Source: Rugalucina vietnamica (taxonomy: Eukaryota; Mollusca; Bivalvia; Lucinida; Lucinidae). From it: 64,000 bases of DNA. The notes under the pieces were generated by a model. The model was not told the DNA's origin, did no database searches, and saw only the letters and a program-made list of their open reading frames with translations. Both the position numbers and the translations under genes were made by a program. Shown here one piece after another: positions 13,007 through 20,097 of this stretch. Each line of letters opens with the position of its first letter. The first letter of the stretch is position 1. The stretch is from the NCBI GenBank assembly GCA_964017185.1, contig OZ024880.1:37042329-37106328 (forward strand). Reading direction: 5' to 3'.

Positions 13007-16000
13007 ATACATACCACAAAAATACAGGATATAGACCATTTTGTAGCTTGGACAACTGCGTTGTCTTTTGTCAAACTTCGTATTAAGGATGTTCGCTGCC
13101 AAAGAAAAAGTATTCAAACTTTTTTTCTAACCACTCTTTTTTTTATTCCAAAATACAACACAAGACATTTGAAAACAAAATAAATATAGGGTAGTGTGCA
13201 TTTTTTCAAGCTACAGGCCTCTGAATGAGACCTCTGAGCACCATGTTTTAAATTTAGAAAAATTAATTTAATTTTTAATTCTTTGAAACATACCTGTCTT
13301 GAACAAAAATACTCCTAGAATGCTTTCAAAAGTCATAATATTTACGTAACACAGACTATTTTGAACCAAAAGCATAGAAAAATTTGCAACTTAAAGTGGA
13401 TGGCAAAATTTTACGACTCCTTTTCCAACCCTACCCCCATATTTGAAAAGTCGGAAAAACTCAATATTTTGAAATGTGCCAAATACATATTTCTTTATTC
13501 AAACTTTTTCTTGTATTTTCACACAACATAGAACTTGGTAATATTGTTCGAATAAAAGAAAGAAATATATAGGGTAGTGTACATATAAGAGAGAACCAAC
13601 TACTTGAAAATCGCCATTTTAAGCCTTTTTTCGGCTGTTTTGTTTCTTAAAGCCCATTTCATAAAACCACCTAAAATTTTAAAACATTTACAATCACAAC
13701 AAAGACACAAAGACTGACTTAGAAGACCATGTACACATATACTGCAGCTAAAATAAACATCGAACCAGTGCAATTAATTTGAAGATGTGTAATATTCAAG
13801 TTTAATCTACCCTACCCCCATAATTTTACCGACAACTAAAATTTTCTGAAAAGTTGCAGAAAATGGTGTGAAAAAATGAAGTATTTTCATGGCTCATTCA
13901 ATGCATATCATCAATATGTATCCAAATATAAAATATTAGGAAAATATCTGCAACCGTTCACGAGATATTCAACAAAAGAAAAACCGGAAGTTCCGAAATG
14001 TCAAATGTTAGCTGCGAACATCCTTAAATTGGCACATCAACAGTGCCCACGTGCTACCTCTGAATACTTAGCATACTTCGCTGTTAAGTCTCCTCAGAAA
14101 TGCTTAATTTTTTCGCCCTTTATATTCAAAAGCAATTATTTCCTTTTTTAAATACAGGTTTATGGTAATCTTTGGGCCGTACATCATGACGAAAGGTTTT
14201 GGAGTGAGCCCTGGACCTTCAAACCAGAAAGATTCCTCGACAAAACTGGATGCCTCATAGACTATGAACAGCGACATAGGTAATTGTTCTTTTTGCATAT
14301 GCGAAAACAAAGCCGTATCTGTGCAGTAACTAGCCTTTGATAGTACAATCCAAAGATTCACCATTTTTGCATTATCGGCTGGTTACCTGCTGACATAAAT
14401 CAATATTGGAAAAACAGGTAACCAGAAACCCCCCTCAGTGGGGTTCTGGTTACCTGTATTTCCAATATTGATTTTTTAAAGCTGGGAACCAGCGGATAAT
14501 GCAAAAAAGGTTCTCTTTAATCCACAATCTCAAGCTCCTAGAACCTTCTTCTGTGACTGCACAGGCCAGTTTGTGTCGTCAGATCTGGTCCAAAACCCCA
14601 AAGACAGTCAGGAACTACTGTCAAAACTGTCAAAAGTGGATGGACTTCCAAGGGCAATTCTGTCAAATGAGCCGCCTCTTGGGAAAACCAACAATGTGGT
14701 TTCCGAACATTTCTGACACAAACCGGCCTGTACAAGCACAGAAAAGTGCCAGAAGCTTGAAATTTCGGATTTAAGTAGAAGAGAAATTGTACTATCCGAG
14801 TAGCGAAAACAAAGGCGATGATCAGCTTCGCGGTTACCGCGAAGCTGATCTGCGTCTTTGTTTTCGCCTATGCAGATTGTTGGTTTTCCCATGAGGCGGC
14901 TCATTAATGTAGAATGATGGAGAGGAAATGCTCTGCAAAACATTTATTTCATAAAAAGAAATGATTAAACAATAACGATAACACATTTCAAAACAAATTT
15001 TAAGGAATGCTGTAAAACAAAATACGAAAATTGCATTGAAGCTGTTAAGTAATAATTGAGCCGCCTAATGGGAAAACCAACAATCTACATAGTCGAAAAC
15101 AAAGACGCAGATAACCGCGAAGCTGATCAGCACCTTTGTTTTCGCTACTCCGATAGTACAATTCCTCTTCTACTTAAATCCGAAATTTCAAGCTTCTAGC
15201 TCTTTTCTGTGCTTGTGCAGGCCGGTTTGTGTTGGACCTGTTCGTAAACCACATTGTTAGTTTTCCCACGAGGCGGCTCATATACTGGGTCAATGTGCCA
15301 CCGATGATGCTTGAATAAAACTTATTTAACACTGTAGCTTATCAGAACACATAGTTGCAGATGAAAGATTCTTTTCTTCATTGTTGGAAGATAAGTAATG
15401 CATAGTTGTATATAATTCTTGACGAGCAATAGTGCAGAGGCGGTTGCTTATTGTCACATGGTTTACCAAAATAAAGACGCGTGTTTATTTTTTCTCCAAT
15501 TGACTATAATATTGAGTGGCTTCGGTAAACCATCTTTGATATGAATCCAAACTGGGCCCAGTCGTTCAAAACTTTGTCATCGTTAAGACCTCAACGTGTA
15601 TTTGTCATATTCATGTTTGAAATTTTAACGAATCGTTAACTAACGATGTCGTTAATTTTGAAGAACTGGTCCTGGTTTAGAAACATAAGCATTGTTTATC
15701 TACAACGATGCGTTGCATGGAGAAATGTAAATTTTATCTACAACGATGCGTCACAGTGATAAGCCTCAGTGTAAAAGATACCGAACGAAAATGCAAAATC
15801 TAAGGACGCAGTATCTGACCTTTCTGGATAAAACCCCATCGTTTAGTTGGACATGCCAGAAATATTTTGTCCAGATTTTTCAAATATTCATAACAGAGAC
15901 TAAAATGAAGATTTCAGTATAGAAACGTCATACAAAATGGCCAAAAGGAAAGTATAAAACAAAACACAGAAACATATAAAATATACTTTTAGTTAAAATA

Positions 16001-16463
16001 TTTAGCAAAAATAAGTCTACAGTATTAACAGTGACCATCACAGATGTTTTAAATCTTACATAAAATTAATGAATTAAATCTTCTTTATTTATATTTACAG
16101 AAAAGATATTATTATGTTCGGTGTACCAGGCAGAATTATGTGCATGGAACCGTAACTAAAAGCTTCAAAATTTGGCAAACAAAATGAAAATTATTTATGG
16201 CTGATTCACATATTTTGCGTTGTTTCAGGTATCTTATACCGTTTGGAGTTGGTCACCGCACTTGTATGGGAGTTTCAATGACATATGACAGGATGTTCTT
16301 GTACATAACTACACTGCTACAGAACCACGAGTTATCTGTCCCTGTGACTCATACCATGCCATCACACGACCCAAGGGAGCTAATTGCTGGAACTGTTCTT
16401 CAAGCACCAAACTTTTTGTGCAGAATTAATAAACGACAAATTGCGTCAGCTGAAAAATTATGA
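5931..16463 (+). CDS. Cytochrome P450 monooxygenase (CYP2-clan-like), six exons
   Basis: A haem-thiolate monooxygenase expected on the ER membrane. Coding exons 5931-6500, 9168-9380, 10698-10812, 12400-12665, 14158-14279 and 16229-16463 all have GT/AG borders and join in phase to 506 codons, normal for the family. Seen in order: hydrophobic N-terminal anchor (about residues 5-24) followed by RRRDKK; hinge PPGP (35-38); K-helix ETLR (356-359); PERF (411-414); haem loop FGVGHRTCMG with axial Cys441. Oddities: the C-helix WxxxR reads CQKLK (129-133), and the I-helix AGx(D/E)TT position reads TATLTS (299-304), lacking the acidic residue. Overall resemblance is to CYP1/CYP17-like enzymes; substrate unknown. 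A second ATG at codon 3 has the better start context. All introns carry repeats. Confidence 0.88.
6604..6765. repeat. Hairpin repeat in P450 intron 1
   Basis: GTGAATACCAAATATATTTC on the left folds onto GAAAAATATTTGGTATTTAC on the right, with an inner arm around CACGAGTGCGTAGCACGAGTG. A palindromic, non-coding foldback. Confidence 0.7.
7137..7922 (+). repeat. 30-bp minisatellite in P450 intron 1
   Basis: About 25 head-to-tail copies of a roughly 30-bp unit of the form AATATTTACTACCCATGTGC followed by ATCAATGTAAG. A second unit type carries CAACGTGTATATATTT and recurs every few copies, suggesting a higher-order repeat. The array resumes at 8336 after a foldback insertion. Confidence 0.9.
7923..8335. 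mobile_element. Foldback element inside the minisatellite
   Basis: GTTCATGGAGCTATGAACCG and GTGGGTCGCG on the left are mirrored by CGACCCACTGCGGTTCATAG and CTCCATGAAC at about 8020-8049, with CGAAGGGGTTCAT at the loop. A third partial arm (GTTCATGGAAGTATGAAC) lies near 8271. It splits the minisatellite, so it probably inserted after the array formed. Confidence 0.7.
8336..8545 (+). repeat. 30-bp minisatellite, degenerate right part
   Basis: About six diverged units containing CCATGTGCAT, continuing the array at 7137-7922 beyond the foldback insertion. Confidence 0.75.
8883..9060 (+). mobile_element. 5'-truncated SINE with perfect target duplication
   Basis: AGGTATGCAAAGGT occurs at 8883-8896 and again at 9047-9060, a perfect 14-bp target-site duplication. 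Between them lies a SINE body starting within a tRNA B-box-like TCGATCCCGGGCTTCTCC and ending in a run of about 40 A. This is the signature of LINE-driven retroposition, and the intact duplication and tail suggest a fairly recent insertion. Confidence 0.85.
9168..9380 (+). CDS. P450 exon 2 (residues 191-261)
   Basis: Acceptor ttgcag|TTT, donor AAG|gtaatc, phase 0 at both ends; encodes 71 residues in the F-G region, ending IFHKTK. Confidence 0.85.
10102..10327 (+). mobile_element. Palindrome-centred MITE, family B copy 1
   Basis: Diverged copy: weak left end with AAAACCAACA, body GACCAGGTCCAACACAAA, centre GGCGCTGATCAGCTG with a changed loop, and right end CAGCAGCTCA. It lies in P450 intron 2. 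Confidence 0.75.
10456..10490 (+). pseudogene. Duplicated start of P450 exon 3 with acceptor
   Basis: TACGTTATTTCAGAGAAG is identical to the true exon-3 acceptor at about 10686-10703. After AG it reads RRAFRQA, against RRSFRQE in exon 3. The copy ends where a family B MITE begins. Use of this acceptor would read into the MITE and stop at 10558-10560, giving a truncated P450. Confidence 0.7.
10489..10676 (-). mobile_element. Palindrome-centred MITE, family B copy 2
   Basis: Reverse-oriented copy lacking its outer left terminus, starting TTTTGCATATGCG and ending GGTTTTCTCGTGCG. The central palindrome is shortened to GGCGCACGGCTGATCAGCGCC. It lies between the duplicated and the true exon-3 starts. 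Confidence 0.8.
10698..10812 (+). CDS. P450 exon 3 (residues 262-299 plus one base)
   Basis: Acceptor atttcag|AGA, donor ACAG|gtgaga, ends in phase 1. Encodes LTDDFILGVLMDLINT, the start of the I-helix. Confidence 0.85.
11544..11828 (+). mobile_element. Hairpin MITE, family C copy 4
   Basis: Ends ACATTACGAAAACTTG and CTGATGATC. The central hairpin is shortened (GAACCGCTCGGCGGTTC) and one arm has a patch, GTCGGAGTAGATC, that breaks pairing. Confidence 0.75.
11867..12375. repeat. Two copies of a GGGGCTATTCTGTTTG hairpin repeat
   Basis: Blocks at about 11890-11965 and 12170-12262 contain CAAACAGAATAGCCC, an inner hairpin around GACGCCGC..GCGGC, and the complementary GGGGCTACTCTGTTTG. Flanks with GATGGGAAAGTCCATTCGTC are shared by both. 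A third copy lies at 31560-31700 in the other orientation. Non-coding, within P450 intron 3. Confidence 0.65.
12400..12665 (+). CDS. P450 exon 4 (residues 300-388)
   Basis: Acceptor ttacag|CA completes codon 300. The exon carries the I-helix end (ATLTSQG), then QSKIREEIDTVIG and the K-helix ETLR. Donor TCG|gtttgt is weaker than the others but gives phase 0 and joins VYGNLWAVHHD correctly. Confidence 0.85.
12875..13008 (+). mobile_element. LINE 3' tail with (TTAC)n
   Basis: GGCCTCGGGGAAGATTGGC followed by CCGAGTTACCCTCGTTAAA and AATAAAG is the typical 3' end of an invertebrate non-LTR retrotransposon. It continues into an uninterrupted (TTAC)n tail to about 13006. Only the tail is present. 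Confidence 0.6.
13087..14023 (+). mobile_element. TTAA-flanked TIR element (937 bp) in P450 intron 4
   Basis: GGATGTTCGCTGCC at the left and its near reverse complement GCTGCGAACATCC at the right are each flanked by TTAA (13083-13086 and 14024-14027). This fits a piggyBac-type target. The interior is AT-rich with diverged internal repetition; the longest frame (91 codons) has no transposase features. Non-autonomous. Confidence 0.75.
14158..14279 (+). CDS. P450 exon 5 (residues 389-428 plus two bases)
   Basis: Acceptor atacag|GTT; reads VYGNLWAVHHDERFWSEPW then KPERFLD, the PERF region. Donor CATAG|gtaatt leaves phase 2. Confidence 0.87.
14284..14605 (-). mobile_element. Family B MITE copy 3, interrupted
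   Basis: Left piece from about 14290 (TTTTTGCATATGCGAAAACA) and right piece from about 14505 (AATCTCAAGCTCCTAG, then CAGTTTGTGTCGTC) are separated by the foldback at 14366-14508. It starts only a few bases after the exon-5 donor. Confidence 0.65.
14366..14508. mobile_element. Foldback MITE nested in family B copy 3
   Basis: TTTGCATTATCGGCTGGTT and GAACCAGCGGATAATGCAAA form terminal inverted repeats. Inner arms around CAGGTAACCAGAA pair with TTCTGGTTACCTG across CCCCCTCAGTGGGG. A clear case of one element inserted in another. Confidence 0.75.
14669..14903 (+). mobile_element. Family B MITE copy 4
   Basis: Full-length copy: GAGCCGCCTCTTGGGAAAAC at the left, ATGAGGCGGCTCA at the right, centre GATCAGCTTCGCGGTTACCG with its complement. 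Confidence 0.9.
15058..15280 (-). mobile_element. Family B MITE copy 5
   Basis: Reverse copy with GAGCCGCCTAATGGGAAAAC and ACGAGGCGGCTCA ends. Half of the central palindrome is deleted, leaving ACCGCGAAGCTGATCAGC. Confidence 0.85.
15554..15673 (+). mobile_element. Short GGGCCCAGTCGTT MITE
   Basis: Inverted ends GGGCCCAGTCGTTCAAAAC and GAAGAACTGGTCC, with CGTTAACTAACGATGTCG inside. A shorter relative of the element at 5158-5393. Confidence 0.6.
16101..16155 (+). pseudogene. Decayed duplicate of the P450 haem-binding exon
   Basis: After an acceptor-like TATTTACAG (16092-16100) the frame compatible with exon 5 reads IIMFGVPGRIMCMEP and then stops (TAA 16153-16155). The true exon 74 bp downstream reads LIPFGVGHRTCMGVS. 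The alignment keeps FGV, an arginine and Cys-Met but loses the loop glycines. It looks like an ancient tandem exon duplicate. If spliced in, it would truncate the enzyme at its haem loop. Confidence 0.6.
16229..16463 (+). CDS. P450 exon 6, haem-binding (residues 429-506)
   Basis: Acceptor tttcag|G completes Arg429. Contains PFGVGHRTCMG with axial Cys441, then the L-helix and C-terminus; stop TGA at 16461-16463. Confidence 0.9.
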
Positions 16464-16706
16464 ATTACATAGGCATGTTTGGTCACCATATGTGTCCAAT
16501 GTCTTTCTTTTCAATTGTCACGTGAAAATCAGATCTGGATTTATGGCACATAACGCTGTAAGCATACTAAAATCTAAAGTCTCAAGATAAATATGTATTG
16601 CTACGTATCTATATAGGGTAAAACTAACGCCAGTAGTGAAAGGTTCTGAAATAATATGCCCAAGAGAGCATGGTAAAATGGTTTGTCATTTTTGTATCAG
16701 TTTACC

Positions 16707-16984
16707 ATCATGCAAACAAGTCCGTGTAATGTATACCTCCCTGAACCCCACTATATATAATAAAACTGGGGTATTCAGGGGTATACCTATTTTTCTTATT
16801 TTTTTTGCTCCAAAACATAGATTATTGGTACTCGTTAGAACCGCCTCACCGAGGCGGTTCTAACGTGTACCCACAATCTATGTTTTGAGCAAAAATAAGA
16901 AAAATATCAAAATTTGTCTGATGAAACTTTTCATTTTTTATAACTTGAGAAAAATCTGTATATTGCGTAGGCAAGCTTTCGTAT
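16707..16984 (-). mobile_element. Hairpin MITE, family C copy 5 (inverted)
   Basis: Starts ATCATGCAAACAAGTCCGTG, central GAACCGCCTCACCGAGGCGG, ends GCGTAGGCAAGCTTTCG. It lies about 250 bp after the P450 stop codon. Confidence 0.8.
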
Positions 16985-17096
16985 TTGCATTGTCGTCCGA
17001 TGTACCAGCATTGGAGAACGTGTGTTTTTTATACCTAAGTAGGACAAAATCCACGGGAAAAATATCGTGTTTGTTCAAAAGTAAGCAATGATAATT

Positions 17097-17332
17097 GAGC
17101 CTGTGCGTGACAAAACCAACAATTTGCATGGGCGAAAACAAAGACGCAGATCAGCTTCGCGGTAACCGCGAAGCTGATCAGCGTCTTTGTTTTCGCTACA
17201 CGGATAGTACATTTCCTCCTCTACTTATTCCCAAATTTTCAAGATTCTGGGTTTCTTCTGTGACTGTACAGGCTGGTTTGTGTCAGACCTGGTCGGAAAC
17301 CCAAATTGTTGGTTTTCTCATGCACAGGCTCA
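17097..17332 (-). mobile_element. Family B MITE copy 6 (GAGCCTGTGC subfamily)
   Basis: Full-length copy whose ends read GAGCCTGTGCGTGACAAAAC and GCACAGGCTCA rather than GAGCCGCCTC. The central palindrome is perfect around CGCGGTAACCGCG. Confidence 0.9.
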
Positions 17333-17469
17333 ATTATGATAATTCTCGACAGTCAACACATTAAAATAAGTTAAATAAAACTACAAAAACGGGTAGAAAC
17401 CACAAAATAATTCCGTTAATGTTCCATCAAATATCACAGGCTTGAAGATTTGAATCTTCAATCGCGATA

Positions 17470-18018
17470 GCCCAGTGTCACATGGCATTGTATACAAACA
17501 AAGCGATAAATAATCGGTGGCAAACACTGCATTGAGAACGAAGTTGAGGTTAGATTTTCGAGTTTTCTCCTACAGCGTTTCTTCTACTGACTGACAGATA
17601 GGCGCAGTCAATGCAGAAATTGATAATTTATTGAAAGAAAGTAAAATAAGATATCCCGGTTATTTGGTTTTCGCAAACACTTCAATGTTATTGTGTTGGA
17701 AGTACTATATGTTCATCCGACACAATATGACATAGATAGATAGGTGCATTCTGTAGATATTGAACATTTACTAAGTACCATATGTTCATGGGGCGGAAGT
17801 GTTTGTGAAAACGAAATAACCTGGATTCCCTATGTTACTTTCATTCAATAAATGTTCAATTTCTGCATAGACTGCACCTATCTATCAGTCAATAGAGTAA
17901 ACGCTATACATGTAGGAGAAAACTCGAACTTCTAATCTCAATTTCGGGCAGAATTTCACTGTGTGTCACCGATCATTTATCGGTTTGTATGTATACAATA
18001 CCACGTGATTCTCAGCTA
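17470..18018. mobile_element. Long inverted-repeat element with about 200-bp arms
   Basis: Left blocks GTCACATGGCATTGTATAC, TCGAGTTTTCTCCTACA and GATAGATAGGTGCA reappear reversed at the right as GTATACAATACCACGTGA, TGTAGGAGAAAACTCGA and TGCACCTATCTATC. There is no open frame. It ends about 90 bp from the putative last tetraspanin exon. Confidence 0.7.
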
Positions 18019-18109
18019 TGAGTGTGCTCCTACATAAGATAAAAAGGGCTTTATAATTATTGTAGTTCGTTGTTCCTGTTAGAGCAGTTTGAGATCTGTG
18101 GAAGCCGCC

Positions 18110-18295
18110 TTATTCCTTGGCCTTCCTTACCACTATCGTGGAGATTGTGAGACCTTGTTGTTTCTCTCTGACAAAATCAGTATCACAGTAAACAGTATTA
18201 ACAATATCTGAAACAGACAACAAAATGTTACACCCTATGGGCGGTTTGCCTTTTATGCTTTTAGCCAGGATGGCAAGGCAGACATACGCCAGTGC
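18110..18295 (-). CDS. Putative tetraspanin last exon (frame mismatch)
   Basis: On the minus strand the sequence reads ALAYVCLAILAKSIKGKPP, exactly what should follow GLIQ to complete TM4 and the basic tail; the frame stays open to TAA at 18112-18110. The nearest AG acceptors (ataag|gcaag|ca) are out of phase with the phase-0 donor at 18798. A canonical join therefore frameshifts and stops early. This could be an allele or sequencing indel, a missed micro-exon, or real gene decay. Confidence 0.5.
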   Translation of the reverse strand, partial: ALAYVCLAILAKSIKGKPPIGCNILLSVSDIVNTVYCDTDFVREKQQGLTISTIVVRKAKE

Positions 18296-20053
18296 TTGCC
18301 TTATAATATCAGTTATAGTCCTAAACTCGTCTTGTTGATGTTACAGTATAATAAACTGGGATACTCAAGGGGTTGGGCAGGTTTACAATTTAAAAGTTAC
18401 AGCCAGTTCAAAGCAATGGAGCTGTCCTACATTATCACAGTCTGATAGGGACACCTGACTATGTTGGGGTTTAACGTACCACCAACAGCTAAGATCATAT
18501 GGAAACGGGACCTCGGTTTATAGTCCCATCCGACGGACTGGAGAAGCCCGGGGTCGAACCTGCGGCCCCTGGTGTACAAGGCGAGTGACATAACCACTGC
18601 ACCACGGAGGCTTCTACCTAACTGATGTGTTTAGCTTATGCGCTAAACTATTGTCTTTGTTTCGGTGGACCTGATTTTTGAACATTTATAGCTTTCTTTG
18701 GCTTTCAATGGAACTGATATACCATTTAGCTATTTATGGTTGGTTAGAACTTTTAGATTGTATTATTATTTACTAACTAGTATATGGCAATGATTTACCT
18801 GGATCAGCCCTATTCCACTCAATACTCCAGCAACAATGGGCACATTCCCAAATATCAAGTCTTTGATTTTCTGGTAACATCCCTAATAACAGAGAACAAA
18901 CTCATTACAAAACATAACTTGTGTTGTACATACAACACTAGATATAACATAGTTCGCATAGAATCTAAAACAGTTACACAAAAGAAAAATATGAACTACA
19001 TGTACCATACAGCGAAATTAAAGAACTATACTGACGTCAACATAAAACGCCTCATCGAAAATGTTGCATAACTTGGCCAATAGATACACAATATGAACAA
19101 AATTTGCACTTTATGGGTGTGCCAGTTTTAAAAAGCATCATGTCGTCAGTATACAGACGTTTTTGACGTAAAAATTCTTGAAATCCGTGCAAAGTGGTTT
19201 TACAAACTTAAGAACGTCCAATTTTTGAAATGTAACATTACTGGACTACGTTAAGTTGAAATAGTGAAAATAACATCTGGACTTTTCACAAGAAAAGAAC
19301 CAGACGGAAAAAAATGATATTGTTCCGTTTCTGGTGATCAAAGCGACTCCATATTATGGAACCATCGTTAGATTCCCTCTATCGATTTTTGTTATCGTAG
19401 CTTTTTCGCCGACGCTTCTGTAGCAAAATCTTTTTGACGTCGACGTCTCCTCTGCTTACAAATTCTAATGATGAAGCATTTCAGAAACGATGCCGTTATA
19501 TTCGGATGCACACCTTGGGTTAATTTTCATAAAGTAGTCGCATTGTTTCAAATGAATAGCCAAGAATGGAGCAATGGTATTCTGACGCTTATTTCCCTAG
19601 ACGCCAAATTTTCCGTAAGGACGTTCGTTTTAAACTGAAAGGCAGGACACTAGAAACTATTCTTTGTCAAATAGCCGGCGATTACAATTTAACATTTTCG
19701 GTTTCCAAAAGAATGTGTTTCAAGAACCTATGGTCACGTATGGATATTACTCTCTATGGCTTATGTTTTTGTATTGCAAAGGAGACTTTCAGTAATCGAA
19801 AGAAGCGATGCCTGATAGACCGACTCATGAACATTATAAGGATTTTGCGAGGGGTGTATGTTTTCAACAACATGTCATTTTTCAATCAGTTGTCTGAATA
19901 ATTCCATTTCAGCATTTCCGAATGCGTAAAAGGTTAGCAAACGATATGACCAATACTACAAATAACCAAAATTTTTAATCTTGGCAGTATGACGTGTCAA
20001 AGTTGACTGAGGCGTTTTTGTTGACGTCAGTATATTTTATTTTATTTGATTTT

Positions 20054-20097
<44 letters not shown>

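Noticed and set aside
17095..17364. Open frame with ENKDADQLRGNREADQRLCF-type sequence (also at 25177, 25775, 14608 and elsewhere)
   Set aside because: It is the translated palindromic centre of the family B MITE, not a protein-coding gene.
18470..18612. Possible tRNA gene on the minus strand
   Set aside because: A- and B-box-like segments are present, but the cloverleaf is degenerate and a SINE body follows, so it is a tRNA-derived SINE.
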